From assembly GCF_900090235.1 (NCBI RefSeq), contig NZ_LT607750.1, forward strand, positions 4,517,001 through 4,581,000: a DNA stretch of 64,000 bases, given 5' to 3'. The notes under the pieces were generated by a model. That model made no database searches, was not told where the DNA came from, and worked only from the letters and a program-made list of their open reading frames with translations. This DNA comes from Micromonospora echinaurantiaca (GTDB lineage Bacteria > Actinomycetota > Actinomycetes > Mycobacteriales > Micromonosporaceae). The number at the start of each line of letters is the position of its first letter. Positions within the stretch are counted from its first letter, which is position 1. Position numbers and translations under genes: made by a program. Shown one piece after another: positions 24,293 through 32,028 of this stretch.

Positions 24293-24441
24293 GTCACGGG
24301 CCCGCAGGGTCACGGCCCGCAGGGTCACGGCCCGCAGGGTCACGGGCCCGCGGGTCCCTGCCCGCCGGTCACTGCCCGCCGGTCACTGCCCGCCGGTCAC
24401 TGCCCGCCGGTCACTGCCCGCCGGTCACTGCCCGCCGGTCA
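24293..24441. repeat. 14-15 bp minisatellite between convergent genes
   Basis: Units start with GTCAC at 24293, 24309, 24324 and 24339 (unit GTCACGGCCCGCAGG, with one to two extra G), a degenerate unit at 24354, then 24368, 24382, 24396, 24410, 24424 and 24438 (unit GTCACTGCCCGCCG, period 14). Six copies of CTGCCCGCCGGTCA in 24358-24441 are identical. Confidence 0.95.
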
Positions 24442-24453
24442 CGGACGGCCGGT

Positions 24454-25266
24454 TCACCACCGCCGCGGACCGGTGGGCCGCTCCCACCGGTCCAGCGGCT
24501 CCGGGTCGCCGTCCCCGCCGGCGGTCCGGGTCAGGTGGCGTAGCCGCAGCAGCAACCCCACACCGAGGAAGAGCAGCAGCCCGCCGAGCAGGAACGCGGC
24601 CTGCACCACGCCGAACCCGCCGGACTGCGCGACCGGCCGGCCCGCGGCCGGAGGCACCTCCGCCGCCGGCTCCTCGGTCGGCTCGGCCTCCCCGGTCTCC
24701 TGGGCCGGCTCGGTCGACGCCGGTGGCGTGCTCTCCGGCGTCGGCTCGGTCGGGGTGGCCGGGGCGTCCGGCCCCACCACCGACCGGGTCGCCGTCTGCC
24801 GGGCCAGCAGGCGCAGGTTCGCGTCGTACGCCTCGGCCGCCAGGGTGACCCGCCCCCGCGTGACGTCCTCGGCGAAGGCCAGCCGGTAGCGGGCGGTGAC
24901 CGTCCGGTTCGGGCAGAGCGTGCCCGGGTCCAACTGCCGGTCGGTCAGCCGGGCCACGTCCCCGTCGGTCCGGATCTCCAGCGGGAACGAGCCGGTCTCC
25001 TCGACCCGGTCCACCTTCACCTGGTCCAGCCGGATCCCGCGCACGGTGAGCACCATCGACCAGCGCACCTTGACGCACCGGCCGGGGTCGGTGCGGGAGA
25101 CCACCGCCGAGACGGTGGCCACCCGGTCCCCGGCGGTGAACTCGTCGGGCAGGCCGCTCAGCTCAGTGGCGAAGGCCGCCCGCGCGGGCGCGGCCGGGCC
25201 GAGCGCCATCCCGCTCAGGCAGGCCAGCACCACCCCGGCCCGCAGCGCGTACCGCCGCATCGTCAC
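24454..25266 (-). CDS. Secreted, C-terminally membrane-anchored protein of unknown function
   Basis: The 270-residue protein has a signal peptide (ALRAGVVLACLSGMALGPAAPARA), a beta-rich extracellular domain (about 30-165) with two Cys (GRCVKVRW, GTLCPNRT), a Pro/Thr/Glu-rich stalk (about 175-215), one membrane helix (FLLGGLLLFLGVGLLL) and a short basic cytoplasmic tail. GTG 25266 is chosen because GGGGAGGA lies seven bases upstream; ATG 25260 is the alternative. It stands alone. Architecture indicates surface display without sortase. Confidence 0.7.
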   Translation of the reverse strand: MTMRRYALRAGVVLACLSGMALGPAAPARAAFATELSGLPDEFTAGDRVATVSAVVSRTDPGRCVKVRWSMVLTVRGIRLDQVKVDRVEETGSFPLEIRTDGDVARLTDRQLDPGTLCPNRTVTARYRLAFAEDVTRGRVTLAAEAYDANLRLLARQTATRSVVGPDAPATPTEPTPESTPPASTEPAQETGEAEPTEEPAAEVPPAAGRPVAQSGGFGVVQAAFLLGGLLLFLGVGLLLRLRHLTRTAGGDGDPEPLDRWERPTGPRRW

Positions 25267-25444
25267 CGTTTCGTCCTCCCCGGTCGGCCTTCTCCCCGGC
25301 AACGCTAGGGGCGCGCCGGGCCGGCGGCCAGACGGGTGTGTTCGCACCGATCGCCAAGCGCGAGGGTGGATATCACCGAGCGTGGTGAACCGGTCACCCC
25401 TCCCCCGCGACACGCCGGCCGGCGGGCCGGGCGAGAATCACCGG

Positions 25445-26113
25445 GTGTCCGAGCTCTCCGCCGCCTTCGTCCGGCTGCACGCCCGCCTCGCGCCGGTCGC
25501 CTTCGTCCCCGAGGTGCGGCTGCACCAGGCGGACGAGCCGATCGGGCTCTGGGAACTGACCGAGGGCGAGTTCCGCAGCGCCCAGCCCCCGCCGTTCTGG
25601 GCCTTCGCCTGGGCTGGCGGGCAGGGGCTGGCCCGCTACGTCACCGACCACCCGGAGCTGGTCGCCGGCCGCCGGGTGCTCGACCTGGCCGCCGGCTCCG
25701 GGCTGGTGGCGATCGCCGCGGCCCGGGCCGGCGCCGCCGCCGTCCGCGCCGTCGAGGTCGACGAGCTGGCCGTCGCGGCGGTCACGCTCAACGCCGAGGC
25801 CAACGGGGTACGCGTCGACGCCGAGCTCGCCGACGTCCTGGACGGCGATGCCGGCGACGCCGAGGTGGTGCTCGCCGGGGACGTCTTCTACAGCGAGGCG
25901 ATGGCCAACCGGATGCTGCGCTTCCTGCTGCGGGCCGCCCGGTCCGGGGCGCGGGTGCTGGTCGGCGACCCGGGCCGGGCGTTCCTGCCCCGGGACCGCT
26001 TCGACGAGCTGGCCGGCTACGACGTGCCGGTGCCGGAGGCGCTGGAGAGCGTCCGGGTGAAGCGCACCACGGTGTGGCAGCTGCGACCCGGCCGGCCGGG
26101 GGCGGCCGGCTAG
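25445..26113 (+). CDS. Class I SAM-dependent methyltransferase (lysine methyltransferase-like)
   Basis: The 222-residue protein carries motif I VLDLAAGSGLVAIAAARAGA, an acidic loop AVEVDELAVAAVTLNAEANGV and the post-motif strand VVLAGDVFYSEAMANRML. It resembles the ETFB/ribosomal-protein lysine methyltransferase family, whose post-I motif is typically D/GDxFY. GTG 25445 is preceded by GAGAAT and six bases, a leaderless arrangement, and lacks a ribosome site. The P450 gene starts ten bases after its stop. Confidence 0.8.
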   Translation: MSELSAAFVRLHARLAPVAFVPEVRLHQADEPIGLWELTEGEFRSAQPPPFWAFAWAGGQGLARYVTDHPELVAGRRVLDLAAGSGLVAIAAARAGAAAVRAVEVDELAVAAVTLNAEANGVRVDAELADVLDGDAGDAEVVLAGDVFYSEAMANRMLRFLLRAARSGARVLVGDPGRAFLPRDRFDELAGYDVPVPEALESVRVKRTTVWQLRPGRPGAAG

Positions 26114-26116
26114 CGT
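26111..26116 (+). promoter_or_regulatory. -10-like hexamer overlapping the methyltransferase stop codon
   Basis: TAGCGT starts with the TAG stop of the methyltransferase gene and is followed by six bases and the GTG of the P450 gene. This suggests an internal leaderless promoter. Confidence 0.4.
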
Positions 26117-26122
26117 GTCGGC

Positions 26123-27286
26123 GTGCTGTTCCGCAGCTGGGCGCAGGCCGCCGACGCGTCCTGGCCCGACGTGGCCCGGGTCGCCGACCACACCGGCCTC
26201 GAGCACCTGGTGGTCACCCGGCACGCGCTGGTCCGCGAGGTGCTCACCGACCCGGTGACCTACCGGCCGGACAACGCGCTGGACGCGGTGACGCCGATGC
26301 CGGTGGCCGCGCTGCGGGTGCTCGCCGGGCACCGGTTCCGGCTGCCGCCGACGCTGGCCAACAACTCCGGCGCCAGCCATCCGGCGATCCGGGCGGTCGT
26401 CGCCGACGCGCTGCACCCGACCCGGGTCGCCGCCCAGCGGCCCTGGCTGACCGACCTGGTCCGCGGCCGGGTAGCGGCGCTCGCCGCCGAGCTGGACGCC
26501 GGCGAACCGGTGGACCTCTACGCCCGGCTCGCCGCCGACCTGCCGCTGCTGGTGCTGGCCCGGCTGGTGGAACTGCCGGACGCGCCGGTCGGCGCGGTGA
26601 AGGAGTTCGCCCGGGCCGCGCTGGAGCTGTTCTGGGCGCCGCTGGACGCCGACCGGCAGCTCGCCCTCGCCGCCGAGGTGGGCCGGTTCCACCGGGTGCT
26701 GCGGGAGTTCGCGGCCACCGGCGGCGGGCTCGCCGCCGACCTGCGGGCCGCCGGCCACCCGCCCGACACGGTGGTCGGCGCGTTGTTCTTCCTGCTGGTC
26801 GCCGGCCAGGAGACCACCTCGCAGTTCCTCACCCTGCTGCTGCACCGGCTGGCCGGCGAGCCGGCCGTGCTGGCCGGCCTGCGCGCCGGCGCGGTGCGGG
26901 TCGCCGACGTGGTCGAGGAGGGGCTGCGGCTGGAGCCGCCGATCGTCACCTGGCGGCGGGTGGCCGCGACCGACACCACGCTGGGCGGGACGGCGGTGCC
27001 GGCGGGCACCAGCATCGTGCTCTGGCTGGCCCGCGCCGGCCGGGACCCGGCCACCGTGGACGCCCCCGACGAGTTCCGGCCCGGCCAGCGCGGGTCGCGC
27101 CGGCACCTGGCCTTCGGGGCGGGCGCGCACCGCTGCGTCGGCGACCTGCTGGCCCGGATGGAGGCGGCGGTGGTGGTCACCGAGGCGGCCCCGTTGCTGA
27201 CCGGGGTGACGGTGGTCCGCCCGCCCTGGTGCCCGGACAACCTCACCTTCCGGATGCCCGACGCCTTCGTGATCCGCCGGGGCTGA
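26123..27286 (+). CDS. Cytochrome P450
   Basis: The 387-residue monooxygenase shows the I-helix oxygen-binding motif AGQETTS, the K-helix ExxR (EGLR), and the heme loop FGAGAHRCVG with thiolate Cys338. The N-terminal region (FRSWAQAADASWPDVARVADHTGLEHLVVTRHALVREVL) is shorter than usual, and no membrane anchor is present, as in soluble bacterial P450s. The substrate is not predictable; no ferredoxin gene is adjacent. It lies directly downstream of a methyltransferase, but no other biosynthetic genes surround the pair. Confidence 0.9.
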   Translation: MLFRSWAQAADASWPDVARVADHTGLEHLVVTRHALVREVLTDPVTYRPDNALDAVTPMPVAALRVLAGHRFRLPPTLANNSGASHPAIRAVVADALHPTRVAAQRPWLTDLVRGRVAALAAELDAGEPVDLYARLAADLPLLVLARLVELPDAPVGAVKEFARAALELFWAPLDADRQLALAAEVGRFHRVLREFAATGGGLAADLRAAGHPPDTVVGALFFLLVAGQETTSQFLTLLLHRLAGEPAVLAGLRAGAVRVADVVEEGLRLEPPIVTWRRVAATDTTLGGTAVPAGTSIVLWLARAGRDPATVDAPDEFRPGQRGSRRHLAFGAGAHRCVGDLLARMEAAVVVTEAAPLLTGVTVVRPPWCPDNLTFRMPDAFVIRRG

Positions 27287-27385
27287 CCTTCCCGACCCGG
27301 GTCGCCGGCTTTGGCGGCCATGGTCCGAACGCGGCTTGCAGGTCCGCGCCCGGCGGCCGGCCTGCATTCGGGCCGCGCCAAGGCC

Positions 27386-28252
27386 TCACCGCGCCGGCTG
27401 GAGACCGAGGCGGGTGGGCAGGCCGGCCACCGCCGCCGCCAGGTCGGGCGGCGTGGGCCGGCGGGCGACCAGGAAGAGGGTGAGCCGGCCCGGCACCGCC
27501 ACCGGCAGCACCCGTTCCGCCGGCTCGGCGTAGGCGACGCCCAGCGCGCGGGGCAGGACCACCGGGGCGCGCAGCAGCCGGCCCATCCGTACCGCCGTCT
27601 CCGCGGTGGCCGCCGGGCGCGGGCGGGCGCCCAGTTCGGAGAGCCGGCGGTGCAGCGCGTCGGACGACATGTCGTAGGTGAAGACGACCACGTCGGCGCC
27701 GGCGAACGGCCGGCGGCCGGAGCCGAGCTCCACGCCCGGCGGGGTGAGGACGGCCAGCCGGTCGTGCCCCAGGGGCACCGCGGTCGCCGTGGCGGGCAGC
27801 CGCATCTGGTTGGCGATCGCCACGACGGCCGCGTCGAGCGAACCCTCACCGACCCACTCCACCAACCGGTCGCCGTGGTCGGTGACCTGGTGCACCGTGG
27901 CGTCGCCGAGCAGCTCCTGCAACGGCGGGAACAGCCAGGGGGCGAGGCTGCCGAAGGTGCCGACGGTGAGGGCGCCCGCCCGCGCCGCCGCCCTGGTCCG
28001 CTCGAAGATCGCCTCGAGGTGCCCGAGGACGTGCGCCGCGTCGGCGGCCAGCGCCCGGCCGGCCGGCGTCGGCCGCGCCCCGGTGGTGTCCCGGTCGAAG
28101 AGCCGTTCGCCGACCCGCCGCTCCAGCGCCGCCAGCCGGTTGCTCGCGGCCGGCTGGCTGATCAGCAGTTCCCGCCCGGCCGCCCCGAGCGAGCCGTGCC
28201 GGACGAGCGCCTCGACCAGCCGCAGATCCTCAACCGAGGGCACCGAGGTCAT
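27386..28252 (-). CDS. LysR-family transcriptional regulator
   Basis: The roughly 288-residue protein has an N-terminal winged helix (LRLVEALVRHGSLGAAGRELLISQPAASNRLAALERRVGERLFDR) and a periplasmic-binding-type effector domain (from about 90, ALTVGTFGSLAPWLFPPLQEL). ATG 28252 is preferred because the minus strand has CATAAT eight bases upstream (28261-28266), a leaderless layout; GTG 28258 is the alternative. It is divergent from the MFS gene, whose expression it probably controls. GGCAC-GAA-GTGCC at 28274-28286 is a possible binding half-site pair. Confidence 0.88.
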   Translation of the reverse strand: MTSVPSVEDLRLVEALVRHGSLGAAGRELLISQPAASNRLAALERRVGERLFDRDTTGARPTPAGRALAADAAHVLGHLEAIFERTRAAARAGALTVGTFGSLAPWLFPPLQELLGDATVHQVTDHGDRLVEWVGEGSLDAAVVAIANQMRLPATATAVPLGHDRLAVLTPPGVELGSGRRPFAGADVVVFTYDMSSDALHRRLSELGARPRPAATAETAVRMGRLLRAPVVLPRALGVAYAEPAERVLPVAVPGRLTLFLVARRPTPPDLAAAVAGLPTRLGLQPAR

Positions 28253-28324
28253 AGCCACAGATTATGAGGTGCCGGCACGAAGTGCCAGCTAGTAGCCATC
28301 GCCGCCGGATCCGAGGATCTGTCC

Positions 28325-29560
28325 GTGACCTTCCGACGCGACATCGCCGCCATGCTGACCACGACGTTCCTCACCTGGCTGGGGCAGCGCACCACCGCCG
28401 TCGCGCTCCCCCTGGTCGCGCTCGCCGAGACCGGGTCCGCCTGGACCACCGGCCTGGTCGGCGGGGCGGTCGGGCTGCCCATGCTCACCTCGGCCTGGTG
28501 GGCCCGGGGCCTGCGGCAGCGGCTGACCACCGGCCGGGCGCTCGCCGGGGTGCTCGCCGTCGGGGTGCTCGGACTGCTGGTCGTGCCGGTCGGCGCCGCG
28601 CTCGGCACGGTCGGCCCGATCCACCTGGCCGCCGCCGGGCTGGTCACCGGTGGCGCCACGGCGCTCGGCGGGCCGGGCCAACGGGCGCTGCTCGCCGACA
28701 TCGGCGACCGGTCCGGCCCCGGCGTCGCCGCCCGCATGCTCGCCTGGCAGGACTTCGCGCACCGCGCCACGATGATCGTGGCGCCGCCGCTGGCCGGTTG
28801 GGCGATCACCGCCGGCGGCCCGTACCTGCTGCTCTGGGCGGAGGCGGCGGGGGTCGGCCTCGGCGCGGTAGCGCTGCTGACCGTACGCGGCACGGCCGCC
28901 GCCGGCACCGCCGGCCGGACCACCGGCGCGCCGGCCCTCCGGCACGTCCTCGCCCGGCACCCGGAGATCCGTCGCGCGGTGACCATGAGCGGCGTCGGTG
29001 GCCTCGCCTGGTTTGCCTTCACCCTCGGGCTCGCCATCCTGGGCGCCGAGACCGGCCGGCCCGGGCTGCTCGTCTCGGCCGGCATGACCGGTTACGGACT
29101 GGGCTCGCTCACCGGCGCGCTCCTGGCACCGGTGCTGGTGCCGCGCCTGCCGGCACTGGGCACCATGGCCACCGGCTGGCTCGTGCTCGGCGCGACCTTC
29201 GTCGCCCTGCCCGCCGTCACCTCGTCGCTCGTCCTGATCGGCGCCCTGGCCGCCGCCGGCGGTTTCGCCATGCCGCTCGGCATCGGCGCGGTGAACCGGT
29301 TGATCAGCACCCGCACCGCCGGCCCGGAACGGCGGGCCGCGTTCGCCGCGGAGAGCCTGGTGCACGACGGGGCGGTGTCGATCGGCCTGCTCGCCGGCGG
29401 GGCGGTCATCGGCCTGGCCGGCGCGGGCGCGACCCTGGTCGTCGCCGGCGCCGCCCAGATCGCCGTCGCGCTCCTCGCCGCGCCGTGGCTGATCCCGCTA
29501 CCCGCTCACCGGCCAGCCGCGCCGCCGGCCCCAGTCGAGCGGGACCGGGTAGCGGTGTGA
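28325..29560 (+). CDS. Major facilitator superfamily transporter
   Basis: The 411-residue protein has about twelve hydrophobic helices and the layout of an MFS drug/efflux-type carrier: a first helix with FLTWLGQRTTAVALPLVAL, the VGGAVGLPML helix and a cytoplasmic loop RGLRQRLTTGR between helices 2 and 3. A Pro/Ala tail follows the last helix. GTG 28325 has GAGG about nine bases upstream. It is divergent from a LysR gene. Substrate unknown. Confidence 0.85.
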   Translation: MTFRRDIAAMLTTTFLTWLGQRTTAVALPLVALAETGSAWTTGLVGGAVGLPMLTSAWWARGLRQRLTTGRALAGVLAVGVLGLLVVPVGAALGTVGPIHLAAAGLVTGGATALGGPGQRALLADIGDRSGPGVAARMLAWQDFAHRATMIVAPPLAGWAITAGGPYLLLWAEAAGVGLGAVALLTVRGTAAAGTAGRTTGAPALRHVLARHPEIRRAVTMSGVGGLAWFAFTLGLAILGAETGRPGLLVSAGMTGYGLGSLTGALLAPVLVPRLPALGTMATGWLVLGATFVALPAVTSSLVLIGALAAAGGFAMPLGIGAVNRLISTRTAGPERRAAFAAESLVHDGAVSIGLLAGGAVIGLAGAGATLVVAGAAQIAVALLAAPWLIPLPAHRPAAPPAPVERDRVAV

Positions 29561-29631
29561 GCCGGGCGACCTGACGAAAGTGGGGGGCGGGGGGTGCCGT
29601 TCGGGCGCGGTGCCGGCCCGGGCCGCCCACC

Positions 29632-29637
29632 TAGCGT
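29632..29637 (+). promoter_or_regulatory. -10 element of leaderless ABC-exporter promoter
   Basis: TAGCGT is followed by six bases and the ATG at 29644. No ribosome site is present. Confidence 0.5.
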
Positions 29638-29643
29638 CGATGC

Positions 29644-30576
29644 ATGATCACATTACGTGGGTTGACCAAGCGGTTCGGGCGGACGACGGCCGTCGACGAC
29701 CTGACCGTCGACATCGCACCCGGCCGGGTCACCGGCTTCCTCGGCCCCAACGGCGCGGGCAAGTCCACCACCATGCGCATGGTCCTCGGGCTGGACCGGC
29801 CCACCGCCGGGCGGGCGCTGATCGACGGCCGGGCCTACCGGGAGCTGCGCCGACCGCTGCGCGAGGTCGGCGCGCTGCTGGACGCCCGGGCCATCCACCC
29901 GGCCCGCGCCGGCCGGGCCCACCTGCTGGCGATGGCCCGCAGCAACGGCCTGCCCGTCCGCCGGGTGGACGAGGTGCTCGACACCGTCGGGCTGGACGCC
30001 CGCGCCGCGGCCAAGCCCGGCCGGACCCTCTCGCTCGGCATGGCGCAGCGGCTGGGCATCGCCGGCGCCCTGCTCGGCGACCCGCCGGTGCTGATGTTCG
30101 ACGAGCCGGTCAACGGCCTCGACCCGGACGGGGTGCGCTGGGTCCGGCAGCTGATGCGGTCGCTGGCCGGCGAGGGCCGGACAGTCTTCGTCTCCAGTCA
30201 CCTGATGAGCGAGATGCAGCTCACCGCCGACCGGCTGGTGGTGATCGGCCGGGGCCGGCTGCTCGCCGACGCGCCGATCGACGAGGTGATCGCGGGCAGC
30301 CCGGTGGCGGTACGGGTGCGCAGCCCGCACCCGGCCGGCCTGGCCGCGCTCGCCGAGCGGCTCACCGCCGCCGGGGCCGCCGTCGACCCGGCCGGCCCGG
30401 ACGAGCTGACCGTCACCGGCGCCACCACCGACCGGATCGGCGACCTGGCGTACGAGCTGGGGGTGCGGCTGCACGAGCTGAGCCCGCACGGGGCCTCGCT
30501 GGAGCAGGCCTTCATGGAGTTGACCGCCGGCAGCGTCGAGTACGCCGGCACCCCGACCGGAGGGACCGACCGATGA
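29644..30576 (+). CDS. ABC-2 type exporter ATP-binding protein
   Basis: The 310-residue ATPase has Walker A GPNGAGKST, signature LSLGMAQRL, Walker B VLMFDEPVNGLDPDG and H-loop SSHLMSEM. The C-terminal about 80 residues (from IDEVIAGSPVAVRVRSPHP) form the DrrA-like domain common in antibiotic or bacteriocin exporters. It overlaps the permease start by ATGA, so the two form one complex. The convergent two-component system, whose stop lies 19 bp from the permease stop, is a candidate regulator. Confidence 0.92.
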   Translation: MITLRGLTKRFGRTTAVDDLTVDIAPGRVTGFLGPNGAGKSTTMRMVLGLDRPTAGRALIDGRAYRELRRPLREVGALLDARAIHPARAGRAHLLAMARSNGLPVRRVDEVLDTVGLDARAAAKPGRTLSLGMAQRLGIAGALLGDPPVLMFDEPVNGLDPDGVRWVRQLMRSLAGEGRTVFVSSHLMSEMQLTADRLVVIGRGRLLADAPIDEVIAGSPVAVRVRSPHPAGLAALAERLTAAGAAVDPAGPDELTVTGATTDRIGDLAYELGVRLHELSPHGASLEQAFMELTAGSVEYAGTPTGGTDR

Positions 30577-31325
30577 ACACGATCGGCGCCGAATGGACCA
30601 AGGTGTGGTCGGTCCGCTCCACCTGGTGGACTTTGCTGGCCGGGCTGCTGGTCACCGCCGCGACCGCCGGCCAGCTCGCCATCTACGCCGCCAACGCGAA
30701 CACCAACGACGACCCGGCCGACGACCCCGGCGTCGTCACCGTCGGCAGCGTCGTGATCGGCTCGGTCGAGCTGACCCAGTACGCCGTGCTGGCGCTCGGC
30801 CTGCTCGTGATCACCAGCGAGTTCACCAGCGGCACCATCCGTACGACTCTGCAGTGCACCCCGTCGCGCGGCCGCGTACTGCTGGCGAAGGCCGCGGTGA
30901 CCGGGGCGGTGACCTTCGCGCTCGGCCTGCTGCTCGGCGCGGTCGGCGCGGCGGTGGCCCGGCCGGTGCTGGGCCGCTGGGGCACCGCGCCGGCCGCCGA
31001 GACGCTCGCCGACATCGCGGCGGTGGCGGTCTACCTGGCGCTGGTCGGGGTGCTCGCGCTGGGCCTGGCCGCGGCGCTGCGCAGCGCGGTGCTCACGCTG
31101 ACCGTGTTGGTCGCCACCCTGATGATCGTGCCGCTGTCGTTGCAGGAGCCGGACATCGAGGTGCTGAACCGGATCGCCGACGCCTTCCCCGGGGTGGCCG
31201 GGGCGCACTTCCTGGCCGGCGACACCGACCCCTATCCGGCGGCCGTCGGGCTGCTGCTGCTCGCCGGGTGGTCCGCCGCCGCGCTGGCCCTGGGCCGGTT
31301 CGCGCTGCGCCGGCGGGACGCCTGA
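30573..31325 (+). CDS. ABC-2 type permease
   Basis: The 250-residue protein has six hydrophobic helices (about 20-40, 65-85, 105-130, 145-170, 177-195 and 225-245). It starts MNTIGAEWTKVWSVRSTWWTLL, the usual N-terminus of small actinobacterial ABC-2 permeases, with the conserved EFTSGTIRTTL amphipathic segment after helix 2. The ATG overlaps the ATPase stop. It likely dimerises to form the pore of the exporter. Confidence 0.9.
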   Translation: MNTIGAEWTKVWSVRSTWWTLLAGLLVTAATAGQLAIYAANANTNDDPADDPGVVTVGSVVIGSVELTQYAVLALGLLVITSEFTSGTIRTTLQCTPSRGRVLLAKAAVTGAVTFALGLLLGAVGAAVARPVLGRWGTAPAAETLADIAAVAVYLALVGVLALGLAAALRSAVLTLTVLVATLMIVPLSLQEPDIEVLNRIADAFPGVAGAHFLAGDTDPYPAAVGLLLLAGWSAAALALGRFALRRRDA

Positions 31326-31344
31326 CGTGCGCAGGCGGGGCGGT

Positions 31345-32028
31345 TCAGCCGACCGGCTCGACCAGCCCCGCCTCGTACGCGAGGATCGCCGCCTGCACCC
31401 GGTTACGCACCTCGAGCCGGGTGAAGATGCTGGTCAGGTAGCTCTTCACGGTTCCCTCCACCAGGTGCAGCCGGCGGGCGATCTCGGCGTTGGACAGCCC
31501 CGCCCCGACCAGCGCCAGCACCTCCCGCTCCCGGTCGGTGAGCCCGGCCAGCCGGTCCCGGGCGGCGGGGCGCCGGGCCAGCCGCCCGCCGCCCAGCTCG
31601 ATCACCCGGCGGGCCACCCGCGGCGACAGGTACGCGCCGCCGTCGGCGACCGCCCGCACCCCGGCGATCAGCTCGCGCGGGTCGCCGGCCTTGAGCAGGA
31701 AACCGCTCGCCCCGTGGCCGAGCGCCCGGGCGACGTGGTCGTCCTCGCCGAAGGTGGTCAGCATGACCGTGGCGGTCTGCGGCACCAGCCGGCGGATCTC
31801 GGCGGCGGCGCTGAGCCCGTCCAGCTTCGGCATCCGGATGTCCAGCAGGGCCACGCTCGGCCGGTGCGCCCGGACCAGTTCCACCGCCGCCCGGCCGTCG
31901 CCGGCCTCGGCGACCACCTCGATCTCCGGGTCCGCGGCGAGGATGGCCCGGACGCCGGCCCGGATCATCGCCTCGTCGTCGGCGAGGACGACCCGCACCG
32001 GGCCGCTCGGGGTGCTGTCGGTGCTCAC
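31345..32028 (-). CDS. NarL-family response regulator
   Basis: The 227-residue regulator has a receiver domain (residues 11-128; D17-D18 pocket, phospho-acceptor D63 in VALLDIRMP, K in GFLLKAGDPRELI) and a LuxR-type HTH (about 158-215, LTDREREVLALVGAGLSNAEIARRL). Its ATG overlaps the kinase stop by four bases, so both are coupled. The adjacent convergent ABC exporter is the obvious target. Confidence 0.92.
   Translation of the reverse strand: MSTDSTPSGPVRVVLADDEAMIRAGVRAILAADPEIEVVAEAGDGRAAVELVRAHRPSVALLDIRMPKLDGLSAAAEIRRLVPQTATVMLTTFGEDDHVARALGHGASGFLLKAGDPRELIAGVRAVADGGAYLSPRVARRVIELGGGRLARRPAARDRLAGLTDREREVLALVGAGLSNAEIARRLHLVEGTVKSYLTSIFTRLEVRNRVQAAILAYEAGLVEPVG

Noticed and set aside
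21098..24343. Very long minus-strand frame continuing upstream of alkB through the protease region
   Set aside because: It is antisense to the M36 gene and gives Arg/Gly/Val-rich sequence without domains; the alkB ribosome site and family N-terminus fix the start at 21097.
24293..24441. Possible CRISPR array
   Set aside because: Units are contiguous with no unique spacers, 14-15 bp long, and no cas genes are nearby; it is a minisatellite.
25445..27286. Secondary-metabolite cluster around the methyltransferase and P450
   Set aside because: No polyketide synthase, peptide synthetase, terpene cyclase or precursor-peptide gene is present; neighbours are a LysR-MFS pair and a surface protein.
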